Part shown: positions 8,483 through 16,506 of the stretch, in pieces
Layout of the letters: the number at the start of each line of letters is the position of its first letter
Position numbering within the stretch: the first letter of the stretch is position 1
NCBI RefSeq assembly: GCF_007988885.1
Contig: NZ_BJUZ01000003.1
Coordinates: forward strand, 1-64,000
Direction of reading: 5' to 3'
DNA: 64,000 bases
Origin: Gluconobacter wancherniae NBRC 103581
GTDB taxonomy: Bacteria; Pseudomonadota; Alphaproteobacteria; Acetobacterales; Acetobacteraceae
The notes under the pieces: generated by a model
The model's database searches: none
The model's input: the letters and a program-made list of their open reading frames with translations, nothing else
Told to the model about the DNA's origin: nothing
Made by a program: the position numbers and the translations under genes

Positions 8483-8497
8483 TTTCCAATATGGAAA
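8483..8497. promoter_or_regulatory. Palindromic operator, proximal to the CPBP protease gene
   Basis: TTTCCA-ATA-TGGAAA: the inverted twin of the site at 8454-8468. Its outer GGAAAG doubles as the ribosome site of the protease gene starting at 8510. The pair fills the short gap between divergent start codons. Confidence 0.75.
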
Positions 8498-8509
8498 GAG
8501 AATCGCATC

Positions 8510-9253
8510 ATGACCATTATTCTGCCCGTATGGATAGCTTTCCTGCTTGCAGCCTGCGCCATCCGCGCCAGAAAAAGCGCCCGAGAGTGGCAGAATTTTA
8601 AAGCCACACACCAGACCAGAGAACGTCAGCGCTTCTATCGCCGCTGGCTATTGGAGGGCGTCGTTCTGCTGGATTTCGGCAGCATCATTACTATTGTCCT
8701 GCTCCACGAAAAAACCTCATCATGGCCATATCTGACTTTGCCTCTTTCAGGCCAACTCGTTCCAGAAATCGAAATTTCAGGTGCCTTCGTAGCCGGCCTG
8801 CTATCGGGCCTGGCAATCTTGCTTCTGGGCCTCTGGCTGAACTTCAAATTTCGCCAAAAGAGCCTCAACGTGACTTTGGGTGATTTCGAAAGTCTCATCC
8901 CGCGAACGCGCAAGGAAGCAGGCTTAGCACTCCTGCTCTGCCTCAACGCGGGCATCGGAGAAGAGCTGTTTTTCCGCTTCGCTCTACCACTTCTGATTGC
9001 CCGGTTTTCCAGCAGCCTGATTGCAGGGGCCATCGCCTCGACAGCCCTCTTCGGACTGATGCACTGGTATCAGGGCTGCAAAGGAATACTGGCAACGACG
9101 TTTCTGGGCGCAGTCTTCATGACCCGCGCATTACACGGCACTTCTCTGCCTGCCCTGATGGTAGTCCACGCATTAATCGATATTTTTGGACTATTCGTCC
9201 GACCCGCCGTTTCGGGGAAGTTCAGCCGACGAGCAGCGCAACCTTCGTCATGA
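8510..9253 (+). CDS. CPBP-family intramembrane glutamic protease
   Basis: 247 residues, mostly hydrophobic with about seven membrane segments. It has the CPBP/Abi motifs: [19 protein letters not shown] (EExxxR), [11 protein letters not shown] (FxxxH) and the C-terminal [10 protein letters not shown] (HxxxD-like). The family includes CAAX prenyl proteases and bacteriocin self-immunity proteins. The ATG at 8510 follows GGAAAGAG. It is divergent from the membrane-protein/regulator operon and shares its twin operators. The 3' end overlaps the convergent pth gene by 32 bases. Confidence 0.85.
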   Translation: MTIILPVWIAFLLAACAIRARKSAREWQNFKATHQTRERQRFYRRWLLEGVVLLDFGSIITIVLLHEKTSSWPYLTLPLSGQLVPEIEISGAFVAGLLSGLAILLLGLWLNFKFRQKSLNVTLGDFESLIPRTRKEAGLALLLCLNAGIGEELFFRFALPLLIARFSSSLIAGAIASTALFGLMHWYQGCKGILATTFLGAVFMTRALHGTSLPALMVVHALIDIFGLFVRPAVSGKFSRRAAQPSS

Positions 9254-9791
9254 AGGCCTCATTCTCGCCTTTTGCCAAAAGAGGCGCGGCATCGGCGATG
9301 GACTCCAGCCAACGCTCAAGCTCGGATTCTTCTGCCTTGGCAAAATTACCCAGCACATGACCATGCACCCGGTCCTTGTGGCCAGGGTGACCGATCCCCA
9401 TCCGCACGCGCCAATAATCCGGCCCCGGAAGAGAACGATCCATGGAGCGTAGCCCATTATGACCTGCCGCACCGCCGCCGCGCTTTATGCGCAGTTTGCC
9501 AAAGGCAAGATCAAGTTCGTCATGGAAAACGATAATATCGGCCTGCGCAATTTTGAAAAAATGCGCCGCCTGCTGAACGCTGTCGCCGGACAGGTTCATG
9601 TATGTCATCGGCTTGAGGAGGAGGATTTTCTCCCCCCCCAGCATACCCTCGGAAGTCTCCCCCCGAAAGCGCTTCCGCCACGGCGAAAAGCCATGACGTC
9701 TGGCAATTTCATCAACCGCCATGAAGCCAATATTGTGTCGATGACGGCTCATCCCCGGCTCGGGATTGCCGAGGCCGGCGATGAGCCTCAT
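9222..9791 (-). CDS. pth: Peptidyl-tRNA hydrolase
   Basis: 189 residues, standard length. Catalytic residues are visible as N9 and H19 (GLGNPEP, HRHNIGF) and the Asp of FHDELDL, with [10 protein letters not shown] and [14 protein letters not shown] binding regions. It releases tRNA from stalled peptidyl-tRNA. It sits directly behind rplY, a conserved pairing (rplY-pth-ychF in many alphaproteobacteria); here ychF is 1.6 kb away because the CPBP locus has been inserted between them. Confidence 0.96.
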   Translation of the reverse strand: MRLIAGLGNPEPGMSRHRHNIGFMAVDEIARRHGFSPWRKRFRGETSEGMLGGEKILLLKPMTYMNLSGDSVQQAAHFFKIAQADIIVFHDELDLAFGKLRIKRGGGAAGHNGLRSMDRSLPGPDYWRVRMGIGHPGHKDRVHGHVLGNFAKAEESELERWLESIADAAPLLAKGENEAFMTKVALLVG

Positions 9792-9794
9792 GAC

Positions 9795-10445
9795 TTACTT
9801 CTTCTTTGCGCCCGGCTTTGCATTTGCCAGTGCAGCAGCAGCAGCCTTGGCAGCAGCTTCAGCTTCCATTTCTGCATCGACGGTCGGCGCAGCAACGGAT
9901 GCGATCACGAAGTTCGGGATCTTCAGCGTCGGCACAATACCGGCTGTGCCTTCAAGATCATCCCAACGCACGTTGTCATGGATGTCGAGTTTGCTCAGAT
10001 CAACCGTGAAGTGCTCAGGAATGTTCTCGGGGTCAACCAGAACGTCCACGGAGTGACGAACAATGTTCAGCACGCCGCCACGCTTGATGCCAGGAGCCTT
10101 TTCTTCGCCCGTGAACTCGATGGCGACCTGAACGTGAACCTTTACACCAGCGGAGAGGCGCTGAAAGTCAACGTGGATCGGGGCATCGCTCACCGGGTGC
10201 AGCTGCACGTCACGCAGCAGAGCCGTCACGGCACCGCCTTCGAGATCGAGGCTGTACAGACGGGACTGCCAGCCACCGCGGTGAAGTTCTTTCATCACGA
10301 CGCGCGGGTCGATCGAAATGATGGAGGGTTCCTGCTTACCGCCGTAAATTACTGCTGGTACCAGGCCCTCACGTCTCGTAGCGCGCGCTGCCCCCTTACC
10401 AGCCTTCGCGCGCGGGGAGACAGCGAGTGTCGTCAGATTAGCCAC
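9795..10445 (-). CDS. rplY: 50S ribosomal protein L25/general stress protein Ctc
   Basis: 216 residues: an N-terminal L25 domain ([25 protein letters not shown]) that binds 5S rRNA, then the TL5/CTC beta domain ([34 protein letters not shown]), and an Ala-rich C-terminal tail ending GAKKK. This long two-domain form is normal in alphaproteobacteria. It is separated from pth by three bases. Confidence 0.95.
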   Translation of the reverse strand: MANLTTLAVSPRAKAGKGAARATRREGLVPAVIYGGKQEPSIISIDPRVVMKELHRGGWQSRLYSLDLEGGAVTALLRDVQLHPVSDAPIHVDFQRLSAGVKVHVQVAIEFTGEEKAPGIKRGGVLNIVRHSVDVLVDPENIPEHFTVDLSKLDIHDNVRWDDLEGTAGIVPTLKIPNFVIASVAAPTVDAEMEAEAAAKAAAAALANAKPGAKKK

Positions 10446-10954
10446 TTTACGCTCCTGCGTATTGGAATTTCGTTACCACACAGACCTCCAGGGGTGCCTG
10501 CGCGAGGGGCGGCATTAGCGGAAAACCGCCACAAACACAACAGCCCGCGAGAATGGGGCCCATAAGACACCAGCACAAACATCACATTTTCGCGCGATTA
10601 AAGGCTGCGACAAGAATTCGGCTGGAAACAAAAAATAATTCGCGCAATGTGACGTGAAATTTCCTCCAAAGGACTTCGCGTGCACATAAATCATCCCTTC
10701 CCCACAAGAGCAGAAGCCCACAAATCTCTGGGGACGGGCACATCAAATACTATAAACTTATTTTTAATATTTCATAAATCAACAACTCCTCTTTCACAAC
10801 ATTCCTCCGGGACTAACAGAGTCTTCTTAATGCCAAGCAATCCCTGGCATGCAATCCCCACTACCAGACACTTCATGTCAGCTACCTCAATCCGAACATT
10901 CTGCGAATCCAGTCTCTCCTTTGCCCATGCCACAAATTCGGGGAGCGTCTCTGC
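10446..10954. other. Intergenic region between rplY and the dehydrogenase operon
   Basis: About 500 bases holding the divergent promoters of rplY and the dehydrogenase operon. An AT-rich tract near 10740-10790 (TACTATAAAC, TTATTTTTAATATTT) is the best promoter candidate. I see no convincing gene; short frames on both strands have no family similarity. Confidence 0.5.
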
Positions 10955-11545
10955 ATGACCTTCGAACTCGACAGAAGGCGCTTTCTTGGCGCCACACTCA
11001 GCGCCGCCATCATAGCCCTTCAATCGCCGGGAAAGGCTTTTGCCGCCACCGATGCTGACGCTTTCATGGCCGTCTCCCGTGCCGCAATCGGCCCGCAACA
11101 GCACCTGAACCCGACCATCGCCCGACGCCTTCAGGAAACCATGGCTGAACATCTTCAGGGATTTGGAGCAGCCCTCACCAGACTGGAGCCCCTCGCCCGC
11201 CAGAATGCGGATACAGACGCTCTTGGCAAAGCAGCAGAAGAAGCAGGCCTGCACGATACCCTGCGGGCAATCATCGCAGCCTGGTATACAGGCTCCATTT
11301 CAAACACCATGAATGCCCCGATGGTCGCCTATTACGAGGCGCTCATGTACCGGCCCGTCGCGGATGCACTTCCGGTGCCAACCTACTGTTTCGGTGTGCC
11401 AGGATGGTGGACTGCTACTCCTCCGGCTCTCGGCATTTCCCCCATTCCCACCGCAGCACCGCCAAAAACCTCACAGGCCCCGGCGCAGGGCGCTGCTCCC
11501 CTTCCTGCCCACCCGCTACCCAATACACCGACCGGGAAACTCTGA
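10955..11545 (+). CDS. sldS: FAD-dependent membrane-bound sorbitol/fructose-type dehydrogenase, small subunit
   Basis: 196 residues with a twin-arginine export signal (DRRRFLGATLSAAIIAL, residues 6-22; cleavage near AFA-AT). This is the usual gamma subunit of three-component flavocytochrome dehydrogenases, needed to export and mature the FAD subunit. ATG with GGGGAG eight bases upstream. The C-terminal 40 residues are Pro/Ala-rich. It leads the small-large-cytochrome operon; the order S-L-C fits sorbitol dehydrogenase (sldSLC) or gluconate/2-ketogluconate dehydrogenases better than fructose dehydrogenase, so the symbol is tentative. Confidence 0.75.
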   Translation: MTFELDRRRFLGATLSAAIIALQSPGKAFAATDADAFMAVSRAAIGPQQHLNPTIARRLQETMAEHLQGFGAALTRLEPLARQNADTDALGKAAEEAGLHDTLRAIIAAWYTGSISNTMNAPMVAYYEALMYRPVADALPVPTYCFGVPGWWTATPPALGISPIPTAAPPKTSQAPAQGAAPLPAHPLPNTPTGKL

Positions 11546-11548
11546 ACC

Positions 11549-13189
11549 ATGTCCGATTCCACGTCCCTCTCCGACCTTTCTGCCGACGTCGTCATCGTAG
11601 GCAGTGGCGTCGTCGGTGGCATGATCGCCGACCAGATGGTTCAGGCAGGTCGCTCCGTCATCGTGCTGGAAGCCGGCATGCGGCGTCCACGCGGCGAATT
11701 CGTTGAGAAATGGCGAGACATGTCGTTTTTCAACCGGCGCCACTCCGACTTTCAGGGCCTGTATCCGCAATCTCCAAAAGCGCCCGCGCCTCTTTATTTC
11801 CCACCCAACAATTATGTTGGTCTGAGCGGCCCGGACGGAAGCGCCTATCAGCAGGGTTACCTCCGGATCGTCGGCGGTACGACATGGCATTGGGCAGCCT
11901 CATGCTGGCGGCATCTGCCAGAAGATTTTCAGATGAAGTCCCTGTTCGGCGTTGGGCGCGACTGGCCGATCTCCTATGACGATCTGGAGCCCTATTATCA
12001 GCGTGCCGAAGAGGAAATGGGCGTCTCAGGCCCGCATGATCCGCACCTCCAGTCTCCGGACCGGCGCAGTAAGCCATATCCGCGGGACATGATACCATTC
12101 GGATATGGTGATCGCCGCGTGTCGGAGATCCTCAATCCACATGGCTTCAATGTCGTCCCCATTCCACAAGGACGCAGCATTCAACCATACGGCGATCGCC
12201 CGGGCTGTTGCGGCAACAATAACTGCCAGCCCATCTGCCCGATTGGCGCCATGTATAATGGCATCCAGCACATTGAACGCGCAGAAGCCCGTGGCGCACG
12301 GATCATCGCAGAGGCGGTCGTCTACTCCGCCGATACAGACGAAAACAACAATATCACAGCGGTGCATTGGTACGATTCACAGCACAATAGCCACCGCGTA
12401 ACCGGCAAGGCGTTTGTCTTCGCCTGTAACGGCATCGAAACACCCCGTCTGCTGCTCCTCGCTGCCAACAGCCGCAACCCGAATGGTCTGGCCAATTCGT
12501 CCGATCAGGTGGGACGCAACATGATGGACCACTCCGGCATCCACGCCACCTTCCTTGCCAGCGAACCGCTCTGGTTCGGTCGTGGCCCGGCGCAGAGCAG
12601 TTGCATCGTGGGCGCCCGTAACGGCGATTTCCGCGCACGATACTCTGCAAACAAAATGATTCTGAACAATATCAGCCGCGTAGCACCCGCAACGGAACAG
12701 GCCCTCGCGCTTGGTCTTTCAGGTCAGGCGCTGGACGACGAGATCCGCCGCCGGGCAGCCTGTGGCGTTGATCTTTCCATCAGCCTTGAGCCCCTCCCCG
12801 ATCCCGCCAACCGCCTGACAATCAGCAAAACCCGTAAAGACCCGATGGGGCTTGGATGCCCCGATATCCATTATGACGTGGGAGACTACGTCCGGAATGG
12901 AACACAGGCCGCGGTGGACCAGATCCACCAGATTTCTGCGTTGCTGGGTGGGCAGGAACTAGAAATCAACACCAAGTTCAACGCCAACAATCACATCATG
13001 GGCGGCGCGATCATGGGTAAGGATCCAAAAGATTCCGTCACCAATGGCGAATGCCGGGCACATGATCACGCAAACCTCTGGCTGCCCGGCGGTGCGACCA
13101 TGCCATCAGCCAGCGTCGTGAACACAACACTAAGCATGGCAGCTCTTGGCCTTCGCGCGGCCGATTCCATCAAGAGGTTTTTCGCATGA
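11549..13189 (+). CDS. sldL: FAD-dependent sorbitol/fructose-type dehydrogenase, large catalytic subunit
   Basis: 546 residues, GMC oxidoreductase fold. The FAD Rossmann motif VVIVGSGVVGG is at residues 14-24, with GGTTWHWAASCWR and a C-terminal GGATMPSASVVNTTLSMAALGLRAAD. A cysteine cluster RPGCCGNNNCQPICPIGAM near residue 220 matches the large subunit of Gluconobacter fructose dehydrogenase, where it is thought to hold an iron-sulfur cluster. From memory, similarity to fructose and sorbitol dehydrogenases is strong along the whole length. It oxidises a sugar alcohol or sugar in the periplasm. The product, sorbose from sorbitol, is inferred from gene order. Confidence 0.82.
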   Translation: MSDSTSLSDLSADVVIVGSGVVGGMIADQMVQAGRSVIVLEAGMRRPRGEFVEKWRDMSFFNRRHSDFQGLYPQSPKAPAPLYFPPNNYVGLSGPDGSAYQQGYLRIVGGTTWHWAASCWRHLPEDFQMKSLFGVGRDWPISYDDLEPYYQRAEEEMGVSGPHDPHLQSPDRRSKPYPRDMIPFGYGDRRVSEILNPHGFNVVPIPQGRSIQPYGDRPGCCGNNNCQPICPIGAMYNGIQHIERAEARGARIIAEAVVYSADTDENNNITAVHWYDSQHNSHRVTGKAFVFACNGIETPRLLLLAANSRNPNGLANSSDQVGRNMMDHSGIHATFLASEPLWFGRGPAQSSCIVGARNGDFRARYSANKMILNNISRVAPATEQALALGLSGQALDDEIRRRAACGVDLSISLEPLPDPANRLTISKTRKDPMGLGCPDIHYDVGDYVRNGTQAAVDQIHQISALLGGQELEINTKFNANNHIMGGAIMGKDPKDSVTNGECRAHDHANLWLPGGATMPSASVVNTTLSMAALGLRAADSIKRFFA

Positions 13190-14802
13190 AATGCGCGCAC
13201 CTGCTGGCGAGCGCTCTCGCCTTTCCCTTGCTACTGTCAGTCGCGCAAGCCTCAACAACGCAAGACGCACAGAACGCTCATCAGGACACACAATCTCCTG
13301 TTCTGAAGGCACAAACACCCGACAAGCCGCCCGGCACCATTCCAGAACATAAACCAGCGCCTGTCTCCGGGCGCGATAACGGCCCCGTCTCGGCCAAAAC
13401 CCCCGTCCCTGGCCCGACACAGTCTCCCGATCAGCAGCCAACGGCGATTGCACCTCATACTCCCGCGCCAGTCGCAGAAATGCACGGCGAAGATGCTCTC
13501 ATCGCCCGTGGCCACTATCTGGCCATAGCCGCAGACTGCGCCGCCTGCCACACCAATCCCTATGGTGGAAAAGCCTATGCCGGCGGATATGGCATCGCGT
13601 CCCCACTTGGTACGATTTACTCGACAAACATCACGCCCTCAAAAAGCGACGGCATCGGCACCTACACCCTGAAACAGTTCACGGCTGCGCTGCGAGACGG
13701 CATCCGGGGCGATGGAGCACATCTCTATCCCGCAATGCCCTACACGTCCTACACACACCTGTCAGACGTCGATGTCCGCGCGCTTTATGAATATTTCATG
13801 CATGGCGTGCAGCCAGTAAACCACAAGCCACCCGTAACACATCTGCCTTTCCCATTTGGCATCCGTGCGTCGATGGCGTTCTGGAATCTGCTTTATCTGG
13901 ATCATAGTCCTCTCAAAGCGCCCGCCAACGCTTCTGATGAGGTTCGCCGTGGCCAATACCTCACAATCGCCCTCGCCCATTGCGACACATGCCACACACC
14001 ACGCGGACAGCTGATGGCCGAAAAGAGCAGCCGTCCTTTTGCCGGTGCTTCGCTTGCCTCCTGGTACGCACCCAACATCACCAACGGCCCAGCAGGCATC
14101 GCGGACTGGTCCGACAATGATCTGTTCCAGTATCTCAAAACAGGGGACGTTCCAGGGCGTTCTCAGGCTGCGGGACCAATGGCCGAAGCCGTGGAACACA
14201 GCTTCCAGTATCTAAGCGACACTGACCTGCACGACATTGTCTCGTATGTCCGTACACTGGAAGCGCTGCCCGATCAGGGTCAGACATTGGCTCGGGACAG
14301 CTTCGGGAAACCAAGTGATCGCGAAGCTGCGCTTCGTGGTCTTCCCATGCAGGACCATGGAGAATGGATCTACCAAAGCGAATGCGCCGCCTGCCACCGC
14401 CCCGACGGAAAGGGCAGCCCGGATCATTATTATCCACAGCTTTTCCATAACAGCGTCACGGGCGCGAATACGCCCACCAACCTGATCGCAGCCATCCTTC
14501 TGGGTGTGGACCGCACCGTTGATGGAAAACGCGTCTACATGCCAGGCTTCGGCCCCGGCTCCTTCGTACAGACACTGTCTGACCACGATGTTGCAGACGT
14601 CGCAAATTATGTGCTCAGGCAGTTTGGCAACACCAGCGCATCTGTCACGCCCGCCGATGTAGCTCTCGTGCGATCGGGCGGCCCCAAACCCCTCATCGCA
14701 CGCCTCGGACCATTCATTGCCCCAGCGATGGGCGTAGGCGGCGTTGCAGTCGTGCTCATTGCTGCTCTGCTCCTCCTGCGTCGACGTAAACGCAGCATCT
14801 GA
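13186..14802 (+). CDS. sldC: Tri-heme cytochrome c subunit of the membrane-bound dehydrogenase
   Basis: 538 residues overlapping the large subunit by four bases. Signal peptide 1-22, then three CxxCH heme sites at residues 118-122 (CAACH), 266-270 (CDTCH) and 400-404 (CAACH), and a C-terminal membrane anchor (VGGVAVVLIAALLLLRRRKR). It takes electrons from the FAD subunit and reduces ubiquinone at the outer face of the inner membrane. Unlike the family norm, a roughly 75-residue Pro/Thr/Gln-rich linker separates the signal peptide from the first heme domain. Confidence 0.88.
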   Translation: MKCAHLLASALAFPLLLSVAQASTTQDAQNAHQDTQSPVLKAQTPDKPPGTIPEHKPAPVSGRDNGPVSAKTPVPGPTQSPDQQPTAIAPHTPAPVAEMHGEDALIARGHYLAIAADCAACHTNPYGGKAYAGGYGIASPLGTIYSTNITPSKSDGIGTYTLKQFTAALRDGIRGDGAHLYPAMPYTSYTHLSDVDVRALYEYFMHGVQPVNHKPPVTHLPFPFGIRASMAFWNLLYLDHSPLKAPANASDEVRRGQYLTIALAHCDTCHTPRGQLMAEKSSRPFAGASLASWYAPNITNGPAGIADWSDNDLFQYLKTGDVPGRSQAAGPMAEAVEHSFQYLSDTDLHDIVSYVRTLEALPDQGQTLARDSFGKPSDREAALRGLPMQDHGEWIYQSECAACHRPDGKGSPDHYYPQLFHNSVTGANTPTNLIAAILLGVDRTVDGKRVYMPGFGPGSFVQTLSDHDVADVANYVLRQFGNTSASVTPADVALVRSGGPKPLIARLGPFIAPAMGVGGVAVVLIAALLLLRRRKRSI

Positions 14803-14804
14803 CT

Positions 14805-14862
14805 GGACCTGACGGGGAGGAGGCGGATAGGATTTCCATTCCCTCCCCGCAACATCAGGTCC
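14805..14862 (+). promoter_or_regulatory. Strong intercistronic hairpin between cytochrome subunit and transporter
   Basis: Outer arms GGACCTGA (14805) and TCAGGTCC (14855) and directly adjoining inner arms CGGGGAGG and CCTCCCCG give 16 base pairs, interrupted only by a CAACA bulge on the 3' side. No T-run follows. It begins two bases after the sldC stop, 10 bases before the transporter start. It may protect the upstream mRNA or reduce read-through. Confidence 0.6.
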
Positions 14863-14871
14863 GCACGCCGC

Positions 14872-16197
14872 ATGAGCATCAATGCCCGTATCGAACGGCT
14901 GCCCTTTACCCATTTCCACCGCAAACTGCTGCTTCTGGGTGGCTTAGGATACACGTTCGACGGGTTGGATTCCGCAATCGTCGCTTTTGTTTTGCCGGTC
15001 CTGAAAGCAGACTGGCACCTCTCAGGCCCCGGCGTGGGGTTTCTAGGCAGCGCGACCTATCTCGGATACGGCCTGGGCGCCCTACTCTCAGGCTCCATCG
15101 GAGACCGTTTCGGTCGCCGCCGGGTTATGATGAGCGCATTGCTCCTCTATGCAATTGGCTCCCTGCTCTCGGCCATCACAGCATCCTACACGGCCTTCTT
15201 CATCTGCCGCGTCATTGCCGGAACAGGCGCCGGAGCAGAAGCCACGATCATCGCACCATATCTCAGCGAGTTTGTTGCCGCCCAATACCGGGGCGCATTT
15301 ACCGCAGCCCTCACAGGTTTCTACTCATTCGGATATGTGATCGCAGCGATCCTCGGATATGAGCTGATCCCAACACAAACGGATGGATGGCGCTGGGCCC
15401 TCGCCCTGACGGGTCTGCCCATCCTGATGCTGCTATGGTGGCGGCATGCACTCCCGGAGTCACCGCGCTGGCTTGACCGGCGTGGACGCACCCGCGAAGC
15501 CTGTGCGATCGTGGGTGGAATTGAGCGTATGGCAGGCCTTGAGCCGGGCCTTAGCCTTCCATCCACACAACACCTCCAGACCCTACACCCCGCATCTGAC
15601 CTGCTCCGTAAACCTCTGCGCCGCTCTACCCTTATGAGCTGGGTCATGTGGCTTACCATCACATTCAGCTTCTATGCGTTCTTCACGTGGATCCCGACCC
15701 TCATGATCGAACGCGGCATGACCATCACCCGGAGCTTCGGATATTCCATCTCCATCGCCGCAGCGCAGCTTCCGGGATATCTCTGTGCCGCATTATGCAC
15801 CGAGAGACTTGGCAGACGCGGGACCGTCGCGGGATTTATGCTTCTGGGCGGCCTGAGCGCTATCGTCATGGCAGCAAGCCGGACATCAGGTGAAGTCCTG
15901 CTCTGTGGTATCGCGCTGTCCTTTTTCATGAACGGCACGTTCGGCGGCATTTACGCATATACGCCTGAACTCTTTCCCACGGATCTCCGGGCCCGCGGCA
16001 TGGGAATCGCATCCGCCATCGCACGGCTCGGAGCAATCGCATCTCCGGTCATGATCGGATGGATCTACCCTCATGCTGGCTTCCCCGGTGTTTTCGGCCT
16101 GACGACTGTTATTTTACTAACCGGTGCACTGACCGTCCTACTCTTTGGTCCCCGCACCGAAAACCGCCCGCTCGATGCCGAAGTAGCCTCTCCGTAA
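14872..16197 (+). CDS. MFS transporter, sugar/organic acid porter type
   Basis: 441 residues with twelve predicted membrane segments. The MFS signature between helices 2 and 3 is GDRFGRRRVMMSALLLYAIGSL; a second loop motif is TERLGRRGTVAG, and PESPRWLDRRGRTREA follows helix 6. The N-terminal YTFDGLDSAIVAFVLPVL and PELFPTDLRARGMG resemble sialic acid/aromatic acid and sugar symporters. It lies just after the dehydrogenase operon, which suggests uptake of the oxidised product or a related sugar (inference from position). Confidence 0.82.
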   Translation: MSINARIERLPFTHFHRKLLLLGGLGYTFDGLDSAIVAFVLPVLKADWHLSGPGVGFLGSATYLGYGLGALLSGSIGDRFGRRRVMMSALLLYAIGSLLSAITASYTAFFICRVIAGTGAGAEATIIAPYLSEFVAAQYRGAFTAALTGFYSFGYVIAAILGYELIPTQTDGWRWALALTGLPILMLLWWRHALPESPRWLDRRGRTREACAIVGGIERMAGLEPGLSLPSTQHLQTLHPASDLLRKPLRRSTLMSWVMWLTITFSFYAFFTWIPTLMIERGMTITRSFGYSISIAAAQLPGYLCAALCTERLGRRGTVAGFMLLGGLSAIVMAASRTSGEVLLCGIALSFFMNGTFGGIYAYTPELFPTDLRARGMGIASAIARLGAIASPVMIGWIYPHAGFPGVFGLTTVILLTGALTVLLFGPRTENRPLDAEVASP

Positions 16198-16206
16198 GAA
16201 TTTCCA

Positions 16207-16225
16207 GGCTTTGTCGCATAAATGG
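16207..16225. repeat. Possible remnant of an insertion-sequence end
   Basis: GGCTTTGTCGCATAAATGG resembles the terminal repeats of IS5-family (IS903-like) elements as I remember them. No partner repeat, target duplication or transposase fragment is visible nearby, so this would be a solo end at most. Confidence 0.25.
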
Positions 16226-16333
16226 TGCGCGGAAATTCCGATTTTTACCTTGAGTTTGTGAGCTGGTCGCGGCGAGTAAAACGGAGGCGCGAAGCAAAGG
16301 CCCACGCTATATGAGATTTGTTTATCCGCTGAA

Positions 16334-16357
16334 GGATGGTTTCACGTGAAACCATCC
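16334..16357. other. parS-like ParB-binding site (24-bp perfect palindrome)
   Basis: Contains GGTTTCACGTGAAACC, matching the bacterial parS consensus TGTTTCACGTGAAACA at 14 of 16 positions (only the outermost bases differ on each side), and extends symmetrically to 24 bp with GGAT/ATCC flanks. It is intergenic, between the MFS gene and the porin gene. Two further sites occur at 46697 and 52945. Confidence 0.75.
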
Positions 16358-16506
16358 CCCGTGTCCCTGAAAACAGATTTTTAGCCAAAGCAAACAGTTT
16401 TATAATCAAAACCGATAAAGCCTTTATGGTTGTGTAACTGTTTTTTGATGGCCTCCATTGACACATCAAGATATGAATTAGACATATTTTGACATGGAGC
16501 GTGCAA

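Noticed and set aside
9459-10565. 368-codon plus-strand frame opposite pth and rplY
   Set aside because: Antisense to two conserved genes, with His/Arg-rich shadow composition.
10772-11254. 160-codon minus-strand frame opposite the dehydrogenase small subunit
   Set aside because: Antisense to a gene with a clear twin-arginine signal; no recognisable domain.
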